From Enoplolaimus lenunculus (lineage: Eukaryota; Nematoda; Enoplea; Enoplida; Thoracostomopsidae): a DNA stretch of 64,000 nucleotides. The notes under the pieces are model-generated. The model did no database searches and was not told where the DNA came from. It was given only the letters and a program-made list of their open reading frames with translations. Positions 1-12,700 of this stretch are shown here, in pieces. The stretch's first letter is position 1. Each line of letters opens with the position of its first letter. The stretch is taken from contig JASANG010001276.1 in the NCBI GenBank assembly GCA_030248215.1, positions 310,001 to 374,000 of the forward strand, given 5' to 3'. The translations under genes and the position numbers were made by a program.

Positions 1-200
1 AGCTAAAACATAAGTGTGTAAATATTTGTTAAACGAGAAAGTCTATATATACGGTACAACGAACAAAAAAATTTCACTACGGATTGCAAAGAAAAAATTG
101 AGACTATAACAGGTTTTCAAAATGTTATTCACATTGAAATCACTTACCACTGTTGAATTTACAGTTTGAACAAGGAAATGAACAAAATATTCAGTGGTTC

Positions 201-3200
201 TTAATATGCGTGCGCCATATCTTTCTTCAAAATAGAATACTGCTTACTTGAAGAAGAATCCTGTTCCAAACGCTGTGGAATCAAGTTAATGTCAACCGGA
301 GTCTGATCGATGTCACAACAAAACGACTTATAATCCTCGTTCAGTTTCACGCTAACAGCAACAAATTCTGTTGCGCAATCCAAATTTCGCGCTTTATGGT
401 CAGATACAACCTAAATAAGTCATGACATTATTTCTAGCTCAGCTAAGCAGTGTTTTTGTTCAATAGGTTTGCTTTATCAAGATTAAATTGATAACGGCAC
501 TAAATTCGATATTTTAGGACATAATTTGGTCTTGATTCTTTTCTTCGGAGTTACAACTTCGATAGTAATACTCAGTTACATAAATACTCGTAAAGTGGTT
601 CGATTCACGAGTTTTTCCAAGTTAGTACCAAATCCACGAGAAGAAAACAGCATACGAACCTGGAGGCCATCAAAACCAATTGTGACATAATCACTATACC
701 TAGTTAATAAATCCAGCTATGTCTGAGCGATTACAAAAGTAATTACCTTATATCACCTGCAAAATGTTCAATTAGCTTCTATCAAAATATTAATACTATC
801 GTACATATATGTTCGTGCTCGTTCAAGAATTTTTATTTAATTTACGGTTACAATAATGTTTAACGACGTATAAACACAAAAAATCCGTAAACCCGGGTTC
901 GAAAGATTGCGGTAGGACCTGCCAATTTAAAATCGCTAAAGCACCGACCTTGACTAAAACGTCAGGATGATTCTGTAAAAGTTGATCGAATGTCACAGCG
1001 CTAGGTGTCGATGGTGGATACACGAAATTTTGCTCTTTAAAGAATACAGCGATCGTTCGATGTTGCATTTCTGCGCGAATAAATCCATAATTGTGTCGCG
1101 GAAACGTTTTCATAACTCGACCCTTGAGTAGTACCGGTTGCGGTTGTGTTGACTTCCTGTGAATGCGTATTTCAATCGCGAACCATGTCGCAGCGGACGG
1201 CCCTCTGCGTGTTGCAGTGAATTCAACTTCGTCTCCTGAAAAACAAATGTTAAATGCGAACTATCAAAAGGGAAAGGTATTCAAGCAGTAAATTCAAAAA
1301 TCGACCAATATGTACTGTATATAGAGTTGTGTATTTTATCCGACTTCTGGCTGTCCGATTTGAAGGACACACAAGCGTAAAATAACAATGTTTTCCAAAA
1401 GCAAGGAAGGAGAGAAGCTAACAGTGTAAATTAGAAACGGCCCGATCCAAAATTTTACATTTACAGGGTCCGGATCTTGGCGTTAAGATCTAGCCCAGAA
1501 CCGGATCTTGCAAAAATGTCATTTCTCATTGTAACTAAGGCAAAAGAATTGTCAGGTAGAATATTTTACCAGATTTTTCCTAAAGTGATTGAATGAAAGT
1601 TATTGAAAATCTGTCAAATTTTTATGTTTGTTTTGTCTGGTTCTCTAGAAATACACTGGTATCAGCCTGGATGACATTGCAGTGATTTTCGAAAGAGCGT
1701 ATCATATGGCGTAGAGATGTACCATGCAGGGATAGAAGTTTCGGTGCCGTAAATATCGGCATTGTTTTTTAAGTTTCTGTAGCTTTTGAAGCTTAAAATT
1801 AAAATTCAAAAACCAAACGACCAACTAAACTTACAAACTATTTTTCGCCAATTTACTTTTTTGACTGAAAACAGGCAATAAGTATATACTCTTTGGACGA
1901 AACCAAAGTTAAATGTAGTTAGAAAATCTTCCTATAGCAGAGCAACAAGTATATCGCGTTACCTATTCAGACAGAAATCTCAACTTATTTATTAAACACT
2001 AATTTATATTATGTGTTTTTGGCAAATTCAACATGGCTTTTGGGCACATAATCAAAACAGTCGCAAGCGAGACTTTATCTTGGTTTCGGTCTGCATAGTC
2101 TTGGTTCAGGTTTTCCGTTTCGGTCGCGGGTTTTAACCAAAATCGCTCATCGTTGGGCAACAGTGTAGAAACTGTTTCAAAATCAACATTCCTGAATTTT
2201 CTAAATGCAGACTACTTCGCAATCGTCCGTTAAGTTTCGAGCTGTTTTGCACGTTTAAACTCTCGTTCGGGTTGGTGTAAACAAAGAGTACAGATGACGG
2301 AAACCGAAAACAGATCTTTAAGTAGAAAAGTTTAGAAGTTATTTTATTTTTCGGCCATTGCAATAGAGATATATGCCAGAAATCACCGGTCTATCTAAAA
2401 CTTCATAGGTGCGTATAAAACAATAAAAAATAGCTGATATATACACCCAACACTTAATATACGTTTTAGATCCGATAGTTTATTTCACCGGATCCGAATC
2501 CTAAACATTGCTGTGATCCGGTTCAAATCCGATCGGTCCCTGGTATAAAAGATGATTTATTACAGCAAAGCAATTTATAAACTGGCCTCGGCATCGCCAA
2601 AAAAACTATGTTATGCGCATTATCGAGCATAATACAATTTTCCGTCTAAAACGCTGGGTTTTGCGTGGAACAAGATTGGAGAATGTAATATGTAAATGTA
2701 ACTTCATTTATTCAGAACATAACGTACAGATAGTAAAGACAGTGCAAAATAAATACAATCCTGCGTACAAAAACTATATATTTAACCAGCTAAGCCAGCT
2801 AGCTAAATCAGAAAAACCGAAATTTAAACTTCTCAGCAAAATTCTGAAGCAATGCGTTATTGTGTTCGGTTGGACATAAAATATAAATGTTTAAGATTTT
2901 CTATTGCAAGGCATGCGATAGTACACGAATTTTAAACTGCTGCAAACCAATTTCAACGATAATGTTGTCGTGACATTTTTAAACTAAACTGCCATAAGTA
3001 GCATACACGCAGTATTACACCTTCAATTCTACAACAATGAAAAAATAAAATTCACTATTTGACCTACTATGGACTGCGCTTAAAATGGCTTCAAATACAT
3101 CAGAAGTACCTCTTCCTTCCGTGGCCTAAGGTTTCCAAAATGTTTACGTGCAATACTTTAAGAACAATCCTGTTCCACTATTCTATGTTTTTGTAGCGTT

Positions 3201-3741
3201 GCGTACAGTTGCAATATTTTTGGCCCATTTAAGGACATGCAATTTTTCCTAGGTACTATAAAACAAACGCGGCTAAGGATTAATCCTATTATTTTCGCTT
3301 AGGCTTAGGCTTAGTTTTAGACTTATCTTTTACACTGAAGTTTAGCCTTACGCTTAGGAATACGAGTACACTAAGATACTGTTGAACGCACACGTGCACA
3401 TGCAAACATTTACCCTACATGTATGACAGAAAAAATGCAAAAGTAAGTAGATATGCTTATTGGCAGTTGACATAAATACATATGATGGTTTAAATTTTTT
3501 AGAAGTTCTTAAAAATGGTCTTCAAGTTTAAAATACCGGAGCCGGATGTCGATTCCTTACCTATCCCAAAAATATCCGTAAAATCATTGGTATCGCCCAG
3601 TATATGGGTTAAGTAATCCTTCGCAATTACTACATATTCACTGTTTATCACAGTAATTTTGTTCGGCTGACCAGTGACACGTATGACACCTTCGCTAGCA
3701 GTAATTCGTTTAATTAAACCATAGCCGTCCGCTTTAGGCAT
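201..3741 (-). CDS. Two-repeat cold-shock-domain-like protein (UNR/CSDE1-like candidate)
   Basis: Three exons join in phase on the minus strand: 3741-3561, 1235-919 and 410-201 (stop at 203-201), giving about 235 residues. The ATG at 3741 has in-frame stops just upstream. Two similar repeats are visible. The first has GYGLIKR near residue 6 and GDEVEF near 61. The second has HNYGFIRAEM near 108, then IAVFF and VKVGALAILN, and closes with ATEFVAVSVKL. The YGFI...VFF...GDxVEF order is that of cold-shock domains in UNR/CSDE1-type RNA-binding proteins, so single-stranded RNA or DNA binding is the likely role. The family assignment is from pattern memory only. A GT at 247-246 could splice the last exon early to something beyond the window edge, so the C-terminus is uncertain. 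Confidence 0.7.
1236..3560 (-). other. Large intron of the cold-shock-like gene
   Basis: This 2.3-kb intron is AT-rich. It holds a candidate hAT-like element (1737-2542) and, near 3290-3360, degenerate TTAGGC-like hexamers typical of the GGCC-ended elements elsewhere. I see no further coding exon. Confidence 0.5.
1737..2542. mobile_element. Candidate hAT-like element, degenerate
   Basis: The left end reads CAGGGATAG and the right end ATCGGTCCCTG, so both ends carry CAGGGA in inverted orientation. TTTCGG and ATCCGG-type motifs lie near both ends, as in the better hAT-like copies here. No clear 8-bp target duplication is seen and no transposase can be read. Boundaries are tentative. Confidence 0.3.
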
Positions 3742-4934
3742 TATCGTAATTTACTTCTTTCATTAACCTCCTGAACAACTGAACTCAAATATATAGGTAT
3801 ATATTTATAGATGTTTGTTTATAGCCGACACTGTAATAAACTGGCTGCGTTTGAATTAATCCATTCATTAGGTAAATCTAAAGTCAACTTTCGACCTGGG
3901 ATGTGTGGTCTCAGTCGATAACCGATAGTAAAATAAAATTTTTCCTAACTTTTCGTACCTCTTATTTGTTTTAGGATAATAAATTGTTGAATCAAACTAA
4001 AAACTAAAAAAACATAGCAAAATTTTATTCATTTTATTCACCACAAAAATAATCACAAAGCTTTAACACAACGAACAGCAATAAAACTTTATGGTTTGTT
4101 GTGTCGTCCATATAACGTGGTTTTTTGCAATTTCAGTTGGTTGTCACTGAGTACAAGTAAAACCATGTTACTAAAAAGAATATAATTTCAAAAGGCAAGT
4201 ACAGGCAAATTTTACTGCCTTGTTTTAAATTTACCTTATTGAGGGAAACAAATTATCATTTTCTAAATAAATTTTGAAACCAGGAACATGATGAGTTTTA
4301 AAAATCAAATTGCACTATGATAACAATGGTGGTATTAAAATATTGAAAAATTCACATAAAACGCAATTGACACCAGTTTATTGTAAATATTCCGCAGAAA
4401 AACGGGAACTTGTTTGTTCCTTTGGTATCGGTTTGAAACCTACAAGACTCAGAAAAACGAGAAGAACCCGCGAAATACCCAGACTTGTCGAAACTGAGAC
4501 CGCACATCCCTGCTTTGGAACACTCAAGAGTGTTGGCAACGGACAAAAACCGAGAAAGAATGGCCAATCAATGCTACGCTCGAAAAGTCAGAGGCAATAT
4601 CAGTACAAACTCTCAAAAGGATATATTTAGCTCCATCTGGCAGCAGTTTAGCAGTTCATTTTGCACTAACAGTACCAAAAATAAATAGTAAGAAAATCAC
4701 CGAGCTAAACGACCGTTCAACTAATATGTTTTATATTCAAATACCTCAAATCATTTTAATGCTTGATCCATAGGAGTGTGTAAAATTTACTTGGTCTTTC
4801 ACAGTCAATACAAACCTTACATCTTCGTTATTCGCATTCCACCTAGCTATGTAAATTAAAAACATACTCCTGTAACATATAAGAAATTGAGCTGGTACAA
4901 TTGACCTTTTACCATCGCGGACAAAAATAATTAC
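3742..4934. other. Intergenic, no gene recognised
   Basis: AT-rich sequence upstream of the cold-shock-like gene. The segment near 4390-4560 is less AT-rich and is open on the plus strand for 106 codons. It has repeated GAGAC-type motifs and a CACATCCCTG end like the hAT-like elements, so I read it as a repeat. Confidence 0.4.
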
Positions 4935-5064
4935 TTGCCTCGCATAGTGCTAGCACGTGGTATACTGCGCAGATTTTTTGTTGCAATTGTGCTGGTGTTA
5001 ATTTAGAGGTTTGGAGACTTTGACATGGTCGAGACGCTAAATCACTGGAAACTGGATGACCTGA
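4935..5064 (-). CDS. Candidate single coding exon, unknown protein
   Basis: On the minus strand an acceptor (taag) at 5065-5066 and a donor (gtaatt) at 4934 bound a 130-bp stretch that is open in one frame and less AT-rich than its flanks. It would encode a Ser/Pro-rich piece followed by an amphipathic stretch containing LTPAQLQQKICAVYHVLAL. I do not recognise the family and found no partner exon with matching phase. It does not join the cold-shock-like gene, whose ATG has in-frame stops upstream. Confidence 0.25.
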
Positions 5065-5429
5065 CTTAAATATATATTTAAATGTATTTTTAAATTGTAA
5101 TGTGTCACTAAAAAGTAAAAATGCATGAGCATATATAAAATTTATCACCTTTAAGTATTTATTCCAGGCTTAGTCGTAGGCACAGCCTATGTTTAGACGT
5201 ATGCGCAGGCCTAACTAGATATAACTTTAGTCTGGGGCTTGACATCTAGGCCAATATTGTTATATGCATATAACACCTATTAGGTAATTAATATGACTTA
5301 TAAGTTTCGAACTAGCCAATCAACAACTTTCAATTTTGGCACCTTTTGTCTAGATTTGAACTTTCCTACTTGTTACCCGAGTTTGACTACTGTAGCTACT
5401 GCAGTTCGCTTGCTTGGCAACCAGTTACT

Positions 5430-6235
5430 GAGACCAGTCGTAGTGGGACTACATTTATTGAGCGAAGCGTGAACGCACGTAAGCAATTAAGCTAATATGC
5501 AAATTAGCTATTAGCTAACTATTTAATTATCGGTTTTGGATGTTTGTAAACTATTCAAATTCCTCGCACCCAAAAACCCTTCAGCCACTCTAATAATTTT
5601 TTGAATAATTTAAAAAGTTTTAATTTTGTTTTGTTAATTAAGCTAATATGCAAATTAGTTATTAGCTAACTATTCAATTATTGGTTTTAGAGGTTTGTAA
5701 ACAATTTATTCAGATTCTTCGCACCCAAAAACCCTTTAGTGCTGAATTTATATTGCTTTTAACCTTAATAATTAGTGAAATATTGTAAAAAGTCCTAATT
5801 TAGTCTTATAAACTATGCTAATATGCAAATTATCTATTAGCTAACTGCTCAATTATCGGTTTTGGAGGTTTGTAAACAGTCTACGCAGATTTCTCGCACC
5901 CAAAAACCCTTTAATGCTAAAATTAGATTGCTTCTAACTGTAATAATTAGTAAAATATTGTGGAAAGTCCTAATTTAGGCTAAATTAATTATGCAAATTA
6001 GCCTGTAGCTAATAAACGGCTTAAAATTTTAAAACCCTAATGCGAGGTTAACATCCCATGATAATTGGCTTTCAAACAAAAAAAGTTTATCAAAATCGAT
6101 TCAGCCGTTCCTGAGATTCTTTTCGGACGGACAGACGGACAGACGGACATCCACCTTTCGACCCCCAAGTACAAAACATAAAACGCTTCGCGAAACTCCG
6201 AGCTTCGCTCGGAGTTTCGCTTCGCTCAATTACAA
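5430..6235. mobile_element. Transposon-like repeat of ~170-bp units, copy 1
   Basis: It opens near ccagtcgtagtgggactac and gagcgaagcgtgaacgc, then carries about four related units of 150-180 bp. Each unit contains ATGCAAAT, a GCTATTAGCTAAC block and CGCACCCAAAAACCCTTT. The end has a run of CGGACGGACAGACGGAC and a hairpin (arms GCGAAACTCCGAGC and its complement, about 6192-6222). Other copies lie at 37.3 and 49.1-50.0 kb, the latter inverted. No coding capacity is seen. The 3' hairpin recalls Helitron-type ends, but the class is uncertain. Confidence 0.7.
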
Positions 6236-6923
6236 ACAATGCTGCAAAATAAATGTTGAAATGTTAATTTATCTATAGAAGTCTGACCATTGGGAGTGGG
6301 ACTTGGAGCATTAATAGGACACTGGGAGATTGGAACACTGACAGAGTAGGACACTGGGAGCCTGGGATGTAGTCAGACTCTGACACAGGGAACTATGGAA
6401 CACTTAAACACCGGGAAATTTTCATTTTGCAGGCCTCTTTAGTTAACGTACTTAGGCCAATTGCTTCAGGTGTTAGCCAAAACGGAAACGTCACAAAATT
6501 ATATGGCCGTTATGTCGGAAAGAAAAGTGGTAAATATATAACCATTATACGGTGTTTGACTAAAAGAAAAAATGTATGCTGATTAGTTTTTATTTAAAAA
6601 TCCACTGCAATATCTAATCTATTAAAAGCAAAAAGTGTGAAATACGTTAAAGTATGCCATAAAATCCCTTTGTGATGTCATTGTTTAATCATCATCGCAG
6701 TGATTTTGTGACTGTAACCAAGAATACAGCAAAAGCTATCAACGTTCAAATTCAAATCCATTAAACTTCTTGTTACAAGCGTTTCGGTTTCTTTGTTCTA
6801 TAGCAAACGTGTGTTTTGACAGTAATACATAAGCCAACTGTCCTGTTTTCTTTAAATGAATGTATTTAAAACGCACAGAACACGGATGAAATAATGTGTT
6901 TCTCTGCAAAGTGCTGCATATAC
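6236..6923. other. Intergenic, no gene recognised
   Basis: Low-complexity sequence around 6290-6410 repeats GGACACTGGGAG-like words. The rest is AT-rich with no convincing exon. Confidence 0.4.
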
Positions 6924-7268
6924 CAGGGTGGCCACAAAGATTCGGATTCGGCAAAAATGTGTCGTTCGGATTCGGATTCGGTTGTGGAAAAGCCGAATCC
7001 AACAAAATTCGGCAATATGTTTTTTCATTTTTAAGCAATGAAATTTTTAAATACCTTGCTATAAAAATCTACATTTTTTATTTCAGGTGAGAAATTTCAA
7101 AACTGACGTCGGGACGAAATATAGTAACGTATTAAATGTTATACGGCTGGCATTGCGTTGATATTCTAAAACAAATTGTAGATATATCTGAAATTTGCAA
7201 CATGCAGGATTCGGATTCGGTTTCGGCAAATTAGCACTGGATTCGGATTCGGATTCGGTGCCACCCTA
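6924..7268. mobile_element. hAT-like non-autonomous element, GGATTC type
   Basis: The ends are inverted: CAGGGTGGCCAC on the left and GTGCCACCCTA on the right. They are flanked by gcatatac and gcatatat, a near-perfect 8-bp target duplication. Both arms carry tandem TCGGAT hexamers (attcggattcgg). No transposase is encoded. CAGGG-type ends with 8-bp duplications fit the hAT superfamily. Confidence 0.75.
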
Positions 7269-7405
7269 GCATATATATGCTTCAACTCTTCATTACTATT
7301 TCTAATTTAATATTCCAATTCAATAGCCAAAACATTTTCCAAACGAAACCTTTTGATAAAAAATCTAAAACTTTGTGTTATCTGTTGACAGTTACACGAT
7401 TTGAG

Positions 7406-7835
7406 TACTGTAGTGACAGAAATAAGAGGTGGACGGTAATAAAAGGAGGGTTCCCATTTTGAGTCCCATTCAACAGAAGTCTGTATACCTAATAAGAGTC
7501 CGTTAGCGGATAGAGTCCCTAAACCCTAATTAGAGTCGCTAAACGTCAGTTATCTATAATTGTACCGCATAAATGACTCCATGACCAAATAAAGTTGAGT
7601 TCGATACATTGCTAGGTGCAACCTTGCATTATCGCTCAAGCTATTGAAACAAGACAAATAATCGCAAATAATCGTTTAATTCAACGGATAGTTGCCATAT
7701 CGAATATATATCAGTAACGAATGGCGGTCAAGGGCGGGTTAAAAATAAATAACAGTCCATAACCGAATAACAGGGGGTACCCTCTAGAGAGGCAAAATAA
7801 ATATCAGTCCCCCTCTTAATCGGGTTACTACAATA
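7406..7835. mobile_element. TA-flanked MITE, TGTAGTGACCC family, copy 1
   Basis: Starts TACTGTAGTGACAGAAATAA and ends with its degenerate complement (cgggttactacaata). Shared internal blocks include GAGTCCCTAAACCCTAATTAG and the purine-rich ends next to GGGGGTACC. Copies at 15.4, 16.2 and 27.8 kb are related along most of their length. No ORF of its own; the TA ends suggest a Tc1/mariner-type mobiliser. Confidence 0.75.
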
Positions 7836-9129
7836 CACGTTCAACACTCAAGAGTGGAACATTTTGAACTGAAGATAAACAAAATGATTCGCGAGTGAAC
7901 TCTAATTAGCGTCGTCATATTTGCTGCTTTTTCAGCGGTTGAAATATATAAATTTAAACGGGTTTTCATATTGCACGCTCGTAGTTATATCTTCAGTATG
8001 GGTCAAATTGAAGAAAAGCAGGTCAGCGCTTTATTTGTAGATCAAGATTCAAGTGTTGCTTGGAAAAAGAAAGCCGAAAGCCCCATGTAACAAATGTACA
8101 TGTAACGCCACTCCTCATGCGCATAAAAGAACATAAATATACACAAAAGCCCCTGCACAACTATAGGAAAGCGTTGATATCAGAATAAATGTTGACGTTG
8201 GACAGCACTATCTGTTGCAGTGTAATGCAGGGTTTACGTTATAACATCGCACAGTTCCGAACATGTTTTGTACCATGTTGACTCGACATCAATATAAAAT
8301 GTTGTGATCTATCTGATATGACGACAAAATGTGAGTCTCATATGTTATTGGTCTTCACCAATTCCTTATCTCAAGTGATCACCGCATACAAAAAACCATA
8401 TGTCACATGATATCACAGGACATTTAATATTCGAATATCAGATATTTCTAAATTTTACCAAACATCACATCATATACCGGACAATGTATTTGCGTGCACT
8501 CATGAAATAGTTATGTTTAGGTAATGTAGCATTAAATGATAACGAATTGATCAATTAGTTTGTTCATTTGTATTTCTGGTGGAAAATTTTTCAAAATGTA
8601 TCTTTATTAAGTACAAATAATTCAAATTTTAGTACTTATCCTATGACTATTCTACACAGAACAATCGGTCTAGTTTAACACAAGTTTGGAGACATTTTCA
8701 AACGTATGCAATATCGTATATATGATATTGCAGTATATATATATATACGAATCGCGAATGTCACATCAGGAAAACAGACAATTCAAATTTTTTGAGTTTG
8801 TGAGCAGATCCCAAGCGCAGACAAAATGTTACCAGCCATTGTAAATGAGGCAAAACATGTTGGGCGCTGCCTTAACGTGAATCCTGGATAAAACTTCAAA
8901 TACGATGCCAAGTGTTTGTTTTTGCTCGCGGATTCAGGCACCATGTGCCGCAGCGTTCACATGAGGCTATTTCCAACAACTTCATCTCCTATCCAAGCAA
9001 GCTTGAAATTAAAAGCGTTTTGGAACCATGTGTAGATCAGAGGCGGACCGTTAGTGACAGGTGACGCCACCCCGACTAACAAAATCTACATTCCCCTCTC
9101 GATATTTTGTGCAATCTGAAAAGAATTTG
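7836..9129. other. Intergenic, upstream of the SH2 gene
   Basis: AT-rich, with a (TA)n patch near 8718-8750. First exons of the SH2-domain gene probably lie here or in 9426-9725, but I could not place one. Confidence 0.35.
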
Positions 9130-9425
9130 ATTTGTGTCCCATTGTCCCGTTTCCCCAACAAAAGTTTCCAGCTGTACCGTTTTCCCATTTGTCCGAAACA
9201 TACCTATCCCGTTTTGCCAGCTAAAAATTGCAGCTGTCCGGTTCTACCATTGGCACGAAACAAAGCTGCCTCCTTTTCCAGTTTTCACAGCGAAAAATTG
9301 CAGCTATCTCGTTTTCCCATTTGTCCGAAACAGGCCTGTTCCATTGTCCCGGTTCTCAGTATTGCAGCTGTCCCATTTTCCCATTTATGCCCGAAACAAG
9401 GCTGTCCTATTTTGTCATCTGCTCG
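9130..9425. repeat. Minisatellite of diverged ~60-bp units
   Basis: Words such as TTGCAGCTGTCCCGTTTTCC, CCATTTGTCCGAAACA and CCTGTCC recur four to five times with substitutions. The tract is unusually pyrimidine-rich and GC-rich for this window. It is open in several plus frames at once, which fits repeat sequence rather than a gene. Confidence 0.65.
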
Positions 9426-9725
9426 GAATCCTGTCGGCAGGAGTATTTGAGTTTGCCCTCATTACAGTCCTGTCTTGCTGCTCCGTCGGAAAACGCGACA
9501 CCCTTCAAAGTATTAACATTGACCGTGTTTTTTGTGCTAAACATAAAGAGTGGTTAGTTGAGATTCAAATTTCTGTAGCTGCGTCAATATTGTTTTCGAT
9601 AAAACTGCTCCTAAATTGTCGACATTTGATTTCTGAATTGTTAATTTACGTGTCAAAAATCATCACAGGTAGAGATTTACGATCAGTGCTTAAAATCAGC
9701 CATATAAATTTAAATTCGGTTTTAG

Positions 9726-12700
9726 TTGTTTCCTGTGACATACAGTGGTCCGGACGTTCGTGCGCCTCTCGAATATCAATTGTATTATCATGGTTATTTG
9801 GAGCAAACTTCCGCCGAACGGCTGTTGATGAAAAATGGCGATTTCCTGGTCCGGCGATTTCGACATGGCGACAAAAATCAAACAGTCCTATCAGTGTTGT
9901 GGGATCGGCATTTTCATTATATCTTTATTAAAGACAAAAACGTAAGGCCTTTACAATTTATTTTTGCTCAGATTTAATATAGTGCGAATAAAGCCAACAA
10001 TCAACACGGTACGAGCGAAGGCGTAGGCATAGCCAGGATTTTGGATAGGGGGTTATATATGCCCTATAAAAATATCCACCGGTGTTAGTTTGAGGGATGG
10101 ACCACTTTTTTCGTTGGACTATAATCAATAAAGCTGAAACTTTCGGCTATTCATTTATGCTTTGGCTTAGCCTTGGGCTTTAGTTACAGGCTTATAATTA
10201 CGTTCAGACTTAAGCTTTGGCTAGGCTTAGGAATACGCTTACAACTACTGTACGCCCCTCAAACTTACATCGGCCAAAAGTTTTGAGGGCGGGGTTGCGT
10301 TCTAAACCGAAGAGTGAAGACGAGCAAAAACATGTATAAAAATTCCAAAAGAGAGCAGCAAAAGCCTAAACTCTTTGGTTACGACCTTAAAAGTGAATGT
10401 GACAAATTACGCAGTTGCTATATATAAATAAGAAGTATAGCAGAAGACAACCATATAAGCTAAGTATTTGCTCAGAAAAATAGTGTCGAAGCTTGTATAA
10501 AGTATGTTACCCTATACTTTGATCCCGAAAATTACTTCACAGAGCACAACCGTACCGACTAAGATCGGATTAAATGTGCATTAGACAACAGTAGGCTGGA
10601 GGCAGGGTGCAACCAGAGGTGAAAAATACCGAAGCCGGAGGTCAACGAAACTTGCCGGAGCCGGACGTGAGGCGAAATTAAGTAGTAAAAATGATGGTTA
10701 ATTAGCCGGAGCCGGAGTACGATTTTCTGCAGGAGCCGGAGCCGGACGCAGACCTCAGGCTGTACCCTGGCTGGAGGTTTCGTCAAATTCAAAATATATA
10801 ATAGAATTTTTCGTGTTTTACAAACATTGTACGTTTTTTGAAGTAATTATTGAAACTTTATTTGTCCACATTTCTCAAAAAAATGACCGTAAACGCAAAT
10901 TTTACGCCACACTATATATTTATCGGAAACAGCGAATTTAACATTATTTTTATTGCCTAAAAGATTGTTTCGTCTTCGAACCCGGCAAAATTTGTTAACA
11001 CAGCCTGGTGATTTTTTACTTATATATTGGACATCGTTAATTTTTAAAACATTAAGTTTTAAAGGGTCGTTACCGAATCGAGCTTAGAAACTACAGCTCA
11101 ATCCATGATTTGCTTCTGAGTCACTGGAAGAAAAAGCATCGGCTGACATCGCATTCTGATGCAGTGCTAATGAGAGCTATTCCGCGAACACGTCTGTTGC
11201 CATACACAGAAGAAGAAACGATCGAGATGCGGCAATCGAACAATGCAAATGAAGGTTTCAATAAACCAACCAATCCTATTCCAGTAAAGACAGATGCCAT
11301 CAATGATCACTTTTACACAATTCCTATTGGACAACAGATTCAATTTCCAACATCAATTAATGATAGTGATGTATGTGTTTCATTTTAAACTTTTATACAA
11401 ATATTTTACGAAACAACTCGAAAATTTTGCATACTTTTGCAAAAATCTTTTTAGGAGCGTTTCGTTTAACTTTTGCCACAATTTTTGGGAAAGAATTTCC
11501 AAAATTTCGCAGAAAACTAGCATAAAACCAAACTTTAACATATTGCAGGTATTGCTTAAAATTAACTAATTAACCATTATTTTTACTACCAAATTTCACC
11601 GCACCTCCGGCTACGGCTGCCGGCAAGTTTCGTTGACCACCGGCTCCGCCTCCGGCTCCGAAATTTTTCACCCCCGGTTGCAGCCTGCTACCTTCTTACG
11701 TCAGATATTTCGCCTCCCAGTGAGTCGAATTTTACTCTGGCGGAGTCTAATTTGAACTTTAGGCTGAAAGTCAATTTGACTCACCGTTTTTTGCAGTGAA
11801 CGTTTTTTATGGCCCTGAAATGTTTCCAACAACAACATGTGTTCAGCAGTATGTTTGGCCTGTAGTACAGTCCCAGATGGCATAGTGCCGAATATGACAA
11901 ATTCAACGGGAGTGGCAAACTGCTAGTTCGAAAATATGAAACCGACCTGAAAATTTACTACGAACCATTTTTTGATGTTTTATCTTTCAAGTTGCTAAAC
12001 GACAAACGCTTTGTTAGACTGAAAAACATTTACATAAAGCTCGATACTATACTCAGGTGGGACGATATAAAACTCAAACACAGGCTTTTGCGAGCGAGAA
12101 CAAGTTGTAACTAACTATGTGCAGCGAAGTGAAATAGTGAAGGAACGAAATACTAGCGGGCATCCTGACGCAATTTTAGCGTTTCGCATAACACTCACAC
12201 CTGTGTGTTCTGGCTTCAGCGTCTGTAGTCTAGACGTCAGCATCTTGTCCCGGTTGCTTTTGGTTTATGATACGGCGATTTTTCAGTAGAGGCCCATATG
12301 TTCACTTGATATGCCTGCAAACTGTGCATGAGTGTGGGAGTAACAAATGCGTAATTTAAATTTTACACGGTGCGAATGTTAAGATACGAGAACCAAAATT
12401 ATGTCAGCGGTCTTTTCCTTATATTTTTGAAAGCTGGAACCGAAAAGCTGAGTATTACTTGAGATCCGTATCGAATACTTATATACTTACTTTACAACTG
12501 TTATGTCGACCGGACATTTAGCACCAGGAGCACGTTGGCGGCGAACCCATGATTTGAGAGATTCTGAGTCCGGACCCATTGCGATTTTGACGAATTCTAT
12601 TCCGATTATTTATATACTTCGAAAACTTGTTCATACGGATAATGTCGTTTAACCCTTTTACTCATAGAGTATACTATGAGCAACTAAATACAAGTAATAT

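Noticed and set aside
4310-4630. 106-codon plus-strand frame
   Set aside because: It lies in a segment with GAGAC-like hexamers and a CACATCCCTG end, consistent with a hAT-like repeat, and has no recognisable domain.
9061-9931. Long plus-strand open frames across 9.06-9.93 kb
   Set aside because: Most of the length is a pyrimidine-rich minisatellite open in several frames; only the SH2 part after about 9726 has family features.
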